A stretch of 48,227 nucleotides of DNA from the NCBI GenBank assembly GCA_020847615.1, contig JADLBR010000076.1:1-48227 (forward strand). Direction: 5' to 3'. The DNA is from Verrucomicrobiia bacterium. GTDB taxonomy: Bacteria; Verrucomicrobiota; Verrucomicrobiia; JADLBR01. Made by a program: the position numbers and the translations under genes. This document shows positions 32,132 to 40,407 of the stretch, piece by piece. How positions within the stretch are numbered: position 1 is the stretch's first letter; the number at the start of each line of letters is the position of its first letter. Under the pieces are notes generated by a model. The model ran no database searches. It saw only the letters and a list, made by a program, of their open reading frames with translations, and was not told the origin of the DNA.

Positions 32132-33046
32132 CTATTTCTTGCGCGCCTCTGCGGGCAGCGGCACGTAGCCGCTCTCCTCCACGATTTTCTGGCCGGCATC
32201 GGTGAAGATCCAATCGATGTAGCTCTTAACCTCGCCCGCGGGCTCCCCGAGGGTGTAGATCTCGAGCGCGCGCGCGATCGGGTATTTTTTGCTGAGGGTG
32301 CTGGCGACGCTGGGTTCGATCGCGGGTTCGCCCTTCCTCATGGCGACCCTGAGCATCTTGACCTTGCCGGGCTCGTTGTAGCCCATGCCGCTGTAGCCGA
32401 TGGCGCCGGGGGTGCTGGCGACGAGTTCGACGACCTCCTTGGAGCCGTTCATGTCGCGGGAGCCCAGTTTGAAATCCTTTTTGTTTAGCACGTGCTCGCG
32501 GAAGAACTCGTAGGTGCCGGAGCTCGACTGGCGGCTGATGCGGATGATCTCGTCCTGTCCGCCGGGGATGGTCACGCCGAGCTGGGACCATCGGATGGTT
32601 GCGCCATTTTCGGCGAAGATATCGGCGAGTTGCTCGGTCGAGATCTCGGCGAGCGGGTTGTCCTTGTGGACATAGATCGCGAGCGCGTCGTAGCCCACGA
32701 TGAATTTCTTGGGTTCCTTGCCCGTGTTCTTCTTGGCCTGCTCGATCTCCTCGGGTTTCATGTCGCGGCTGGCGTTGGCGATGTCGATGGTGCCGCGGAT
32801 GAGGGCCGCGATGCCCACGCCGGAGCCGCCGCCGGAGACCTCGACGTCGACGCCGGGGGCGACCCTCTTGTACTGCTCGGCCCAGGCCTGGGCGACGTTG
32901 ACCATGGTGTCGGAGCCCTTGTTCTGGATGCAGACGGAGGAGCTGCCGCCGGAGCCGCCGCCGCAACCGGCGAGGAGCAGGCACAACGAGGCCATGGCTG
33001 GGGCGCCTGGGCGAATGCCCGACTGTCTGGTGGTGGCGTGTTTCAT
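32132..33046 (-). CDS. pstS: Phosphate-binding lipoprotein PstS
   Basis: This 304-residue substrate-binding protein has a lipoprotein signal peptide with the lipobox LLLAGC, so it is anchored to the membrane, followed by a Gly/Ser linker. Phosphate-site motifs are IQNKGSDTMVNVAQAW near the N-terminus, SGGGSGVGIAALIRGTIDIANASR, and RQSSSGTYEFFREHVL. The segment PGAIGYSGMGY is family-typical. It delivers phosphate to PstC/PstA. It lies 12 bp after phoU and first among the transport genes. Confidence 0.95.
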   Translation of the reverse strand: MKHATTRQSGIRPGAPAMASLCLLLAGCGGGSGGSSSVCIQNKGSDTMVNVAQAWAEQYKRVAPGVDVEVSGGGSGVGIAALIRGTIDIANASRDMKPEEIEQAKKNTGKEPKKFIVGYDALAIYVHKDNPLAEISTEQLADIFAENGATIRWSQLGVTIPGGQDEIIRISRQSSSGTYEFFREHVLNKKDFKLGSRDMNGSKEVVELVASTPGAIGYSGMGYNEPGKVKMLRVAMRKGEPAIEPSVASTLSKKYPIARALEIYTLGEPAGEVKSYIDWIFTDAGQKIVEESGYVPLPAEARKK

Positions 33047-33058
33047 GGGCGGGTTCCG

Positions 33059-34174
33059 TTATTCGTTTGTGTTGGCGTGGTCGTCCACGATGGCGTCCAC
33101 GAGGTATCTGATCTGGGTGCTTATGGAATCAAAGGCCTTCTCATAGGCGGCCCGGATCTCGTCTGGGGAACCGGTCTTCTTGGAGGGGTCCCTGACGGTC
33201 CAGTCGAGGGTGATGATCTTTCTGGAGTGGGAGGGGAAGGCCCTCCGGGCCTCCGGCGACAGGGCGACGATGACGGCGTAGTGGTCGAGATCGCGGATCT
33301 GGTTGATGGCTTTCGGGGCCATGCGGGCGATGTCCAGGCCCCTGTCTTTCATGAAGGCGAGGGTCGCCGGCTCGATGGGCCTGGGATCGATGCCGGCGCT
33401 GGCGAAGGCGAAATTGGGCGGCGCCATGGAGGAGGCGATGGCCTCGGCCATCTGGCTCCGGCAGGCGTTGTCGCCATCGACGAAGAGAATTCGGACGATG
33501 TCGGCGCCCGGGTGCCGGACATTCTCTCCGGTGCACATGTAGAGCACCTCCATGCAGATATTTCGGGCCTGGTCCGAGACGCGCTCGAGGCGCCGCGCGA
33601 TGGTGATGAGGGGGCCCAGGGCCTCGATGGAGAGGTGGTCTTGGCGGGTGAGGTCGAGGACGTGCTTGGCGAGAGCGCTCTTCAGCGAGTCGACGGCCTC
33701 CTCGGTCTCGATGGTCCTCTTCGCGAGATCGGCATCCTGATCGAGGAAGGCCCGGGTGGCGTCGTGGAGCATCGGGATGGAGAGGTTCGCCATCTCGGTG
33801 AAGCGATCCAGGGGGATCTTGGCGTCCTGGTCGAGCAGCTTCAGGATCTGGCGGGCGATGCTCTCGGCATAGTCGCCGACGCGCTCCAGTTCGAGGTTGA
33901 TCTTGATGGCCGCATAGGCGAAGCGCAGCAGGCCCGCGACGGGCTGCTGGCGCACGATGAATTCGAGGCAGAGGCGCTCGATCTCCTTCTCGAGGGCATC
34001 GATGTTTCGATCCCGGAGAATGATGGCGTATGCGGCGTGGCGGTCGCGCTCGGCGAGGGCCTTGACGCAACGCCGGAGGGCGGTCTCGTTCAGGGCGCAC
34101 ATGGCCTCGATCTTGGCGCGGATGGCGTCAATCTCGCGCTGCATCGACTCCTCGAGATGGGGATGTGTGCTCAC
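33059..34174 (-). CDS. phoU: PhoU fused to an ArsC/LMW-phosphatase-like domain lacking the catalytic Cys
   Basis: Residues 1-215 form a complete two-bundle PhoU with both metal-binding signatures: INLELERVGDYAESIA (~92-107) and ARRLERVSDQARNICMEVLY (~193-212). PhoU regulates Pst activity and the phosphate two-component kinase. Residues ~225-371 resemble arsenate reductase / low-molecular-weight phosphatase: ILFVDGDNACRSQMAEAIA, then SAGIDPRPIEPATLAFM, and DWTVRDPSK with the conserved DP. The P-loop reads D-G-D-N-A-C-R-S at 233-240, so the nucleophilic Cys is Asp233 while Cys238 and Arg239 remain. The domain should not catalyse dephosphorylation and may bind phosphate as a sensor. First gene of the pst operon. 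Confidence 0.9.
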   Translation of the reverse strand: MSTHPHLEESMQREIDAIRAKIEAMCALNETALRRCVKALAERDRHAAYAIILRDRNIDALEKEIERLCLEFIVRQQPVAGLLRFAYAAIKINLELERVGDYAESIARQILKLLDQDAKIPLDRFTEMANLSIPMLHDATRAFLDQDADLAKRTIETEEAVDSLKSALAKHVLDLTRQDHLSIEALGPLITIARRLERVSDQARNICMEVLYMCTGENVRHPGADIVRILFVDGDNACRSQMAEAIASSMAPPNFAFASAGIDPRPIEPATLAFMKDRGLDIARMAPKAINQIRDLDHYAVIVALSPEARRAFPSHSRKIITLDWTVRDPSKKTGSPDEIRAAYEKAFDSISTQIRYLVDAIVDDHANTNE

Positions 34175-34458
34175 CGGTCAGAGACCTATAGACCCTGCCG
34201 GTGGGCTGGCCACCTTTTTTTCGCATTCTGGGGCTGTGGCTTGGGGCTGACATCGGGTCGGGGCATGGGGCTGGGTCCATTGTGTGGCGGATCATTGTTA
34301 CGATGGCGCGACCGCCACGTTACGGAGCGGTGACGAATGCGGTCGATGGCGCGTGGGTGGAACGATGGCCGCGGGGGACGGCACGGGGCTCCGCCCGTTG
34401 ATGGCGCGCGGGATACGCGGATCCGCGCCGCCGACGTGCGCCGGGCGCCGAAAGCCTC
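34175..34458. other. Non-coding gap between phoU and tRNA-Pro promoter
   Basis: No credible gene is seen in these 284 bases. It must hold the pst operon promoter (reading left), but neither a PhoB-like box nor clear -35/-10 pair is visible. A GTGGCGG/CCGCCAC inverted repeat lies at about 34284-34318. A short stem followed by seven T residues is at 34200-34221. Confidence 0.5.
34200..34221 (+). terminator. Terminator-like stem and T-tract facing away from phoU
   Basis: GGTGG (34200-34204) and CCACC (34210-34214) can pair, followed directly by seven T (34215-34221). On the plus strand this is a weak intrinsic terminator. The only plus-strand transcript it could stop is antisense to the pst operon. 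On the minus strand it is the phoU leader, 26 bases before the start. Confidence 0.35.
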
Positions 34459-34487
34459 TTGCGATAGGGCCGGGCATCTGCCATAAT
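34459..34487 (+). promoter_or_regulatory. Sigma70-type promoter of tRNA-Pro
   Basis: TTGCGA (34459-34464), 17-bp spacer, CATAAT (34482-34487, five of six matches). The expected transcription start at about 34494-34495 lies two or three bases before the mature tRNA 5' end, which fits a tRNA promoter well. Confidence 0.65.
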
Positions 34488-34496
34488 GATCATTCA

Positions 34497-34571
34497 CGGG
34501 CTGTAGCGCAGTTTGGCTAGCGCGCCTCGTTCGGGACGAGGAGGTCCAGGGTTCAAATCCCTGCAGCCCGA
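34497..34571 (+). tRNA. tRNA-Pro (anticodon CGG)
   Basis: The cloverleaf is complete. The acceptor CGGGCTG pairs with CAGCCCG and has discriminator A. The D-arm is GCGC/GCGC, the anticodon arm CCTCG-TTCGGGA-CGAGG gives anticodon CGG with G37, and the T-arm is CAGGG-TTCAAAT-CCCTG. C1-G72 is characteristic of bacterial tRNA-Pro. The CCA end is not encoded (TTC follows). It reads codon CCG. Confidence 0.96.
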
Positions 34572-34583
34572 TTCACTATTTTT

Positions 34584-36443
34584 GTGGGAAGCGGTGATTC
34601 TGGCGTGGTGGAGCTGCTGGCACCGGCGAAGGATGCCGAGGCTGGGCGGGCCGCGATCCTGTGCGGGGCGGATGCGGTGTACGTGGGGGGGCCGAGGTTT
34701 GGGGCGCGGGCGCGGGCCGGTAATCCGGTGGAGGCGATCGGGGCGCTGGCGGAATTCGCGCACGTGTATCGCGCGAGGGTGTACGCGGCGATCAACACGA
34801 TCTTGACCGACGCGGAGCTGGCGGAGGCGGTGGATCTGGCCTGGGCGCTGTATCGGGCGGGGGCGGATGGGCTGATCGTGCAGGACATGGGGTTGCTCGA
34901 GTGCGATCTGCCGCCGGTGCGCCTGATCGCGAGCACGCAGACGCACAACATGAGCGCCGAGAAGGTGCTGTTCCTGGAGCGGGCTGGGTTCCGTCGCGTG
35001 ATCCTGGGGCGGGAGCTGGCGCTGGGAGAGATCCGGTGCATCCGTGCGGCGACGTCGGTCGAGCTCGAGTGCTTCGTCCACGGGGCGCTGTGCGTGTGCC
35101 ATAGCGGGCAGTGTTTTCTGAGCTATGCGATCGGTGGCCGGAGCGGCAACCGGGGGGATTGCGCGCAGCCGTGCCGGCGGCAGTACACGCTGGAGGACGG
35201 GGAGGGCCGGATCCTGGCACGGGACCGGCACCTGCTGTCGCTGAAAGACTTGAACCTGACGCCGGACATCGGTGCGCTGCTGGATGCGGGGGTGCGGTCG
35301 TTTAAGATTGAGGGGCGGCTAAAGGACACGGGGTACGTCAAGAATGTGGTGAGCCACTATCGGCGGGTGGTGGACGCGGAGCTCGCCCGGCGGCCGGGGT
35401 TGCGCCGGGCGTCGCTGGGGGAGAGCGAGGTGGACTTCGAGCCGGACCCGGCGAAGAGTTTCAACCGGGGATTCACTCCGTATTTCTTGCACGGGCGGCG
35501 CCGTGGGATCGGGTCGTTTGAGACGCCCAAATCCGTGGGGGCGGAGGTCGGTGTCGTGAAGGCGGTCGGGGCGCGGGGGGTGGTTATCGAGGGCGGCGTC
35601 CTGCGCCCGGGGGACGGGATCGCTTTTCTCGATGGGGGGGGGAATCTGCGCGGGACGCGCGTGGAGGGTGTCGAGGGTGAGCGGGTGCGGGTGGCGGACG
35701 CGCGAGGATTGAGCCCCAGGGTCGTGGTGCACCGGAACTTGGACCGGGAGTTTGAGAATCGGCTGGCGAGCGGGCGCGTGGCGAGGCGGATCGCGATCGA
35801 CGTGGCGTTGCGTCGCGAGCGGGCGGGCGTGCTCTTGGAGGCCCGGGATCCCGAGGGCATCGTCGCGAGGGTGGATCTGCCGGCGGGCGAATTGGAGGCG
35901 GCGCGGGGTGCCGGTCAAATGGCGGGGGTGTGGCGGCGGCAGCTGGCAAAATTGGGGGGCACGGAGTTCAGGGAGGGGACCATCGAGATCGCATGCGGCG
36001 AGGCGCCTTTCGCGCCGGTGGGAAAGGTGGCGGCGTGGCGGCGGGAGTTGGTGGAAAAACTGCGCGCCGCGCGATCCGCCCGGTTCACGCGCGCCGAGGT
36101 GGCGCCCCCGAAGAGGACGGATCATCCGTATCCGGAGCGCGAGGTGGGATTCGAGGCCAACGTGCTGAACGCGAAGGCCCGCGCATTCTACGAGAGGCAC
36201 GGCGTGCGGGTGACGGAGCCGGCGGCGGAGAGCGGCAAGGTGGATCTGCGGGGGCGGCGGGTGATGACGACGCGGCACTGCATCCGGCACGAGTTGGGCA
36301 TCTGCCCCCGCGAGGACGGCGGGCAGAAGGCGGCGGACCTGTGGCTGGTGGACGACCGCGGGCGGCGGTTCCGCCTGACGTTCGACTGCGCGGGGTGCCA
36401 CATGGAGGTGTGGATGGGGACGGATCAGGGGGACGCGGGATAG
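34584..36443 (+). CDS. U32-family protein, RlhA/YhbU-type (tRNA/rRNA hydroxylation-like)
   Basis: The protein has up to 619 residues. The U32 core starts VELLAPAKDAEAGRAAILCGADAVYVG and holds the signature ECFVHGALCVCHSGQCFLSYAIGGRSGNRGDCAQPCR, whose Cys residues bind an iron-sulfur cluster in studied members. It continues DLNLTPDIGALLDAGVRSFKIEGRLKD. The longer C-terminal half, with CIRHELGICP and FDCAGCHMEV, is like the DUF3656-containing group that includes E. coli RlhA, a prephenate-dependent 23S rRNA cytidine hydroxylase. A similar RNA-modifying role is inferred. The start is uncertain: GTG 34584 or, more like homologues, GTG 34605 or 34608. It begins only 12-36 bp after tRNA-Pro with no terminator between. 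Confidence 0.88.
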   Translation: MGSGDSGVVELLAPAKDAEAGRAAILCGADAVYVGGPRFGARARAGNPVEAIGALAEFAHVYRARVYAAINTILTDAELAEAVDLAWALYRAGADGLIVQDMGLLECDLPPVRLIASTQTHNMSAEKVLFLERAGFRRVILGRELALGEIRCIRAATSVELECFVHGALCVCHSGQCFLSYAIGGRSGNRGDCAQPCRRQYTLEDGEGRILARDRHLLSLKDLNLTPDIGALLDAGVRSFKIEGRLKDTGYVKNVVSHYRRVVDAELARRPGLRRASLGESEVDFEPDPAKSFNRGFTPYFLHGRRRGIGSFETPKSVGAEVGVVKAVGARGVVIEGGVLRPGDGIAFLDGGGNLRGTRVEGVEGERVRVADARGLSPRVVVHRNLDREFENRLASGRVARRIAIDVALRRERAGVLLEARDPEGIVARVDLPAGELEAARGAGQMAGVWRRQLAKLGGTEFREGTIEIACGEAPFAPVGKVAAWRRELVEKLRAARSARFTRAEVAPPKRTDHPYPEREVGFEANVLNAKARAFYERHGVRVTEPAAESGKVDLRGRRVMTTRHCIRHELGICPREDGGQKAADLWLVDDRGRRFRLTFDCAGCHMEVWMGTDQGDAG

Positions 36444-36560
36444 CCGCCCGTTGGAGAGCCTGTCGGACGCCCGGGGAAGCATTCGATTTGGGGAGGATGG
36501 GGCGCGATGGATATAGCTCGCGGAAGGACCCTTTTGGGATAGCGTTTTGTCCGAACTGTT

Positions 36561-38564
36561 ATGTCCGTGAAATGGCTCAAGGTGGCTGGGGCGGCGCTGA
36601 ACCAGACGCCGATGGACTGGGACGGCAACGCGCGCAGGATTCTGGAGGCGGTGCGCCTGGCGCGGGGTGCGGGGGTTGGGCTGCTGTGCCTGCCGGAATT
36701 GTGCATCACGGGATACGGGTGCGAGGACGCATTTCACTCGCCCGCGACGGTGCGGATGGCGGCGCGGGTGCTGGGGGAGATCGCGCCCGAGACCAGGGGG
36801 CTGGTCGTGGCCGTTGGCCTGCCGTTGAACTATCGCAACGGGGTCTTTAACGCGATGGCCCTGCTGGTGGATGGGGCGGTGGCGGGATTCGCGTGCAAGC
36901 GGTACCTCGCGGGCGAGGGGATCCACTACGAGCCACGCTGGTTTCGGGCGTGGCCGGCCGGGACGCGGGGAGAGATCGAGTGGGGCGGCGAGAGGCTGCC
37001 GATCGGGGACTGGGTATTTGATCTCGGGGGCGTGCGGGTCGGGTTCGAGATCTGCGAGGATGCGTGGGTGGCGGAGCGTCCGGGCGCGGCGATGGCACGG
37101 CAGGGCGTGGACGTGATCCTGCACCCGAGCGCCAGCCATTTCGCGTTTGGCAAGCGGGAGGTGCGGCGGCGTTACGTGCTGGATGGATCGCGGGCGTTCG
37201 GGGCGAGTTTCGTGTTCGCGAATCTGCTGGGGAACGAGGCGGGGCGGGCGATCTACGACGGCGGGGTGGACATCGCGTCGGGCGGGCAACTGGTGGCCGC
37301 GGGGCCGCGGTTTTCTTTTCGCGAGGCGGTGCTGACGTCGGCGGTGATCGACCTGGATGTGACGCGGATGGGCCGGGCCAAGGCCTCGGGATTTCGCGCC
37401 GACGCGGGATCTGAGGGCGTGGCGCGGGTGCCCTTCTGTTTTGGAGGTGCGGGGCCCGAGATGCCCGAGGCCAGCGGCGTGGCGGCATGGGAGGGATCCG
37501 CGCGGCTCAAGGAGGAGGAGTTCGCGCGCGCGGTGGCGCTGGGCCTGTTCGACTATGTGCGCAAGTCGCGGTCGAATGGCTTCGTGGTCTCGATAAGCGG
37601 GGGCGCGGATTCCGCCGCGGTGAGCGCACTGTGCGCGCTGATGGTGGAACTGGGGATGGCGGAGCTGGGCCCGGGGGGATTCCGCGCGCGGCTCTCGCAC
37701 GTCCCCGGCCTTGGCGAGGCGGATGACGTGCGCGGGCTGGTGCGGAGGCTGCTGGTGTGCGTGTACCAGGCGACGCGGAACAGCACGCGCGTCACGAGGG
37801 ATGCGGCGGCCTCGGTGGCGCGGGGGTTGGGCGCCGAGTTCCTGGAGTTCGACGTGGACGGGCTCGTGCGCTCCTACGTGGACATGGTGGGGGGTGCGCT
37901 GGGGCGGCCCCTGGATTGGGGCAAGGACGATCTGGCGCTGCAGAACATCCAGGCGCGCGCGCGGGCGCCGGGCGTGTGGCTGCTGGCGAACGTGCGCGGG
38001 GCCCTGCTCCTCTCGACGAGCAATCGGTCCGAGGCGGCGGTGGGCTACGCGACGATGGACGGGGACACGTGCGGGGGGCTGAGCCCGATCGCGGGCATCG
38101 ACAAGGCCTTTTTGCGGGAGTGGCTGAAATGGATGGAGCGCGAGGGGCCCGCGGGCGCGCGGGCGTTTCCCGAGATTGGCCCGGTCAACGATCAGGAGCC
38201 GACGGCGGAGCTGCGGCCCCCGGAGCAGAAGCAGACCGACGAGGCGGACCTGATGCCGTACCTGGTCCTGGACGCGATCGAGCGCGCGGCGATCCGGGAC
38301 AAGCAGGCGCCGGTGGACGCGTGGCGGCTGATGCGGCGGCGCTTTCCCGAGTACCCCGCGGCGGAGCTCGCGCGCTGGGTCGAGCGGTTTTTCCGGCTGT
38401 GGTGTCGCAACCAGTGGAAGCGGGAGCGGTACGCGCCGTGCTTCCATCTGGACGACGAGAATCTCGACCCGAAGACATGGTGCCGCTTCCCAATTCTGTC
38501 GGGTGGTTTCGAGCGGGAGTTGGCGGAATTGCGCGAGGCGGCGCGGGGTGAGGCTGGGCCATGA
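36561..38564 (+). CDS. nadE: Glutamine-dependent NAD+ synthetase
   Basis: This 667-residue two-domain enzyme converts nicotinate adenine dinucleotide to NAD+ using glutamine. The N-terminal nitrilase-type glutaminase has the Glu46-Lys113-Cys165 triad (LCLPELCITGYG, FACKRYLAGEG, GFEICEDAW). The C-terminal ATP-pyrophosphatase has the P-loop SISGGADSAAV (346-351 core), LSTSNRSEAAVGYATMDGDTCGGLSPI and the PTAELRPPEQKQTDE segment. The length agrees with the long bacterial form. The preceding 117-bp gap carries only a fragment of the GTCGGAC repeat core. It overlaps the downstream glycosyltransferase by ATGA. Confidence 0.96.
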   Translation: MSVKWLKVAGAALNQTPMDWDGNARRILEAVRLARGAGVGLLCLPELCITGYGCEDAFHSPATVRMAARVLGEIAPETRGLVVAVGLPLNYRNGVFNAMALLVDGAVAGFACKRYLAGEGIHYEPRWFRAWPAGTRGEIEWGGERLPIGDWVFDLGGVRVGFEICEDAWVAERPGAAMARQGVDVILHPSASHFAFGKREVRRRYVLDGSRAFGASFVFANLLGNEAGRAIYDGGVDIASGGQLVAAGPRFSFREAVLTSAVIDLDVTRMGRAKASGFRADAGSEGVARVPFCFGGAGPEMPEASGVAAWEGSARLKEEEFARAVALGLFDYVRKSRSNGFVVSISGGADSAAVSALCALMVELGMAELGPGGFRARLSHVPGLGEADDVRGLVRRLLVCVYQATRNSTRVTRDAAASVARGLGAEFLEFDVDGLVRSYVDMVGGALGRPLDWGKDDLALQNIQARARAPGVWLLANVRGALLLSTSNRSEAAVGYATMDGDTCGGLSPIAGIDKAFLREWLKWMEREGPAGARAFPEIGPVNDQEPTAELRPPEQKQTDEADLMPYLVLDAIERAAIRDKQAPVDAWRLMRRRFPEYPAAELARWVERFFRLWCRNQWKRERYAPCFHLDDENLDPKTWCRFPILSGGFERELAELREAARGEAGP

Positions 38565-40363
38565 ACCTCGTGGAGATCCCGCCGGCGCACAGGCGCGTTG
38601 GCAATCTGTGGCTGGGGCTGATCGCCGCGGTCACGGTGGGGCTGTATGTGGGGGCGAGTTTTGGCCCCGCGATCTACGACGAGACCGAGGGGCAGTACAG
38701 CGGCGCGGCCAAGGAGATGCTCGCGCGGGGCGACTGGCTGGTGCCGACGAACAACGGGGTGCCACGGTTTCAGAAGCCGCCCCTCGTGTACTGGGCGATC
38801 ATGGCCTCGATGTCGGTGTTTGGGGTGAACGAGTTCGGGGCGCGATTGCCCAACGCCCTGGCGACCCTGGGCTGGCTGTGGGCCACGTACCTGCTGGGCG
38901 CGAGGATCGGGGGGCGGGGGCTTGGGATATTTTCGGCCTTGGCCCTGGGGAGCGCGTGCGGGTTTTTCGTGTTCTGCCACCTGATCATGCCCGAGCCGTA
39001 CCTGGCGTGCTTCGTGACGCTGGCGATGTGGTGTTTCTTCAGCGCGTGGGCGCTGCCGGCTGCGGCGCGCGGGTGGTTCGCGTGGGCGTGGGTTTTCATG
39101 GGGCTGGCGACGATGAGCAAGGGGGTCCACGGCGCGGCGTACCCGCTGCTCGCGGTCGCGGCGAGCGTGGCGATGCGCCCGCGGCAGGCGCGCTTCTGGC
39201 TGGGGTTGCTCTCGTGGAGGGGATTGCTGCTCTTCGCGATGATCGTGGTGCCGTGGTACGCGGCGCTGGAATGGCGGTACCCGGGCTTCGCGTGGGATCA
39301 CTTCGTGAACGAGCAACTGGGCCACTCGTTGAACAAGCGGTGGCCGCCGACCAGCAACCAGGTGAGCCCCGTGGTCTTCGTGGTCCAGCACGTCTTTTTT
39401 CTGGTGCCGGCCGCACTGTTCGCCCCGATGGCGTGGCTGGCGTGGCGGCGGTGCGAGCACGCGAGGCGGCTGGACGACTTTTCGAAGCATCTGCTCGGCT
39501 GCTGGTTTCTCGTGACGTTCGGGACCTCGTTCATCTCCGCGAGGCAGGACTACTACACGATGTCGGCGTGGTCGGCGGCGGCCGTGTGGCTGGCGCTGCC
39601 CTGGGCGTCGCCGGTGGCGCTGCCGCGGCGGGGGTTCGTGATCCCGCTGGCGGCGCTCGTGCTGGCGGGCGCGCTGGGGCTGGTGGCGGCGCACGTGATC
39701 AGCGCCGCGCCCGGGGGGGTGTCGGTGCAGGCGGTGCCCATGGAGGAGCGGGATCATCTCTGGACGGCGATCCAGGGGTTTTCGATGAATGCGTGGAAGC
39801 GATTCGTGCCGCTGCTTCAGGGGACATCGGTGTCGTTTGTCGCGGGGGGTCTGGCCGCGATAGCCTGGCTCTGGCGGGGCAACCGGATGGCCGCCGGGCT
39901 GGCCGTGGCGGGGATGATGGCGGTGCCGCTGCTTTGCGCGGCCAAGGGTTTCTGCCTGAAGCAGGATTACTTCTCGCTGGTCTCGGTGGCCCGATCGATC
40001 GATCGGGCGGGGGGCGAGGGCGCCATCGCGGTGTACCATGGGGAACCCAACCTGGCATCGAGCCTGTTTTTCTATCTGGGGCGAAAGGTGCACTGGGTGG
40101 GGGCGCGCCCGAACGCGGATTTCGCGCCGAGGAAGCTGGGGGTGGGGCGGGAGCTGTACTTGAGCGAGGGGGATCTGGCGGCGCGGTGGAAGGGCGGCGG
40201 GCGGGTCTTTCTCGTGACGGAGGAATCCAGCGTTGCGGGTTGGGCCGAGAGGCTGGGGCTCTCGGATGTCCAGCGGCAACCGGTGGGGCGCAGCGGCACC
40301 CGCGTGGCCCTCTGCAACGACCCGCTCGTCATGCGGCCCGAGGATCGCGGGCCGCCAGAATGA
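38561..40363 (+). CDS. ArnT/PMT-like membrane glycosyltransferase (GT-C fold)
   Basis: This 600-residue membrane protein has about eleven hydrophobic segments. The first periplasmic loop contains PAIYDETEGQYSGAAKEML, carrying the DE acidic pair of GT39/GT83 enzymes, then PRFQKPPLVYWAI. The last ~110 residues (from ~485) form a soluble domain (AIAVYHGEPNLASSLFFYLGRK) resembling the ArnT periplasmic end. It likely transfers a sugar from an undecaprenyl-phosphate donor to lipid A, a protein or a glycan. The acceptor is unknown. It is translationally coupled to nadE, an unusual pairing with no obvious functional link. Confidence 0.87.
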   Translation: MNLVEIPPAHRRVGNLWLGLIAAVTVGLYVGASFGPAIYDETEGQYSGAAKEMLARGDWLVPTNNGVPRFQKPPLVYWAIMASMSVFGVNEFGARLPNALATLGWLWATYLLGARIGGRGLGIFSALALGSACGFFVFCHLIMPEPYLACFVTLAMWCFFSAWALPAAARGWFAWAWVFMGLATMSKGVHGAAYPLLAVAASVAMRPRQARFWLGLLSWRGLLLFAMIVVPWYAALEWRYPGFAWDHFVNEQLGHSLNKRWPPTSNQVSPVVFVVQHVFFLVPAALFAPMAWLAWRRCEHARRLDDFSKHLLGCWFLVTFGTSFISARQDYYTMSAWSAAAVWLALPWASPVALPRRGFVIPLAALVLAGALGLVAAHVISAAPGGVSVQAVPMEERDHLWTAIQGFSMNAWKRFVPLLQGTSVSFVAGGLAAIAWLWRGNRMAAGLAVAGMMAVPLLCAAKGFCLKQDYFSLVSVARSIDRAGGEGAIAVYHGEPNLASSLFFYLGRKVHWVGARPNADFAPRKLGVGRELYLSEGDLAARWKGGGRVFLVTEESSVAGWAERLGLSDVQRQPVGRSGTRVALCNDPLVMRPEDRGPPE

Positions 40364-40407
40364 GGGGTTGCGCCGGAGGGCGCGATCGTCTAAAAGCACC
40401 AGAGATC

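Noticed and set aside
34175-34458. A PhoB box or riboswitch in front of the pst operon
   Set aside because: No repeated CTGTCAT-like direct repeats and no recognisable aptamer fold were found.
35319-38447. A minus-strand open frame of more than 1000 codons opposite the U32 and nadE genes
   Set aside because: It is opposite two genes with unmistakable family motifs. Its product is Arg/Pro/His-rich with no domain, as expected from the antisense frame of GC-rich codons.
38503-40400. Long alternative frames on both strands across the ArnT-like gene
   Set aside because: They are shadows of the strongly supported glycosyltransferase frame; composition is Arg/Ala/Gly-rich without motifs.
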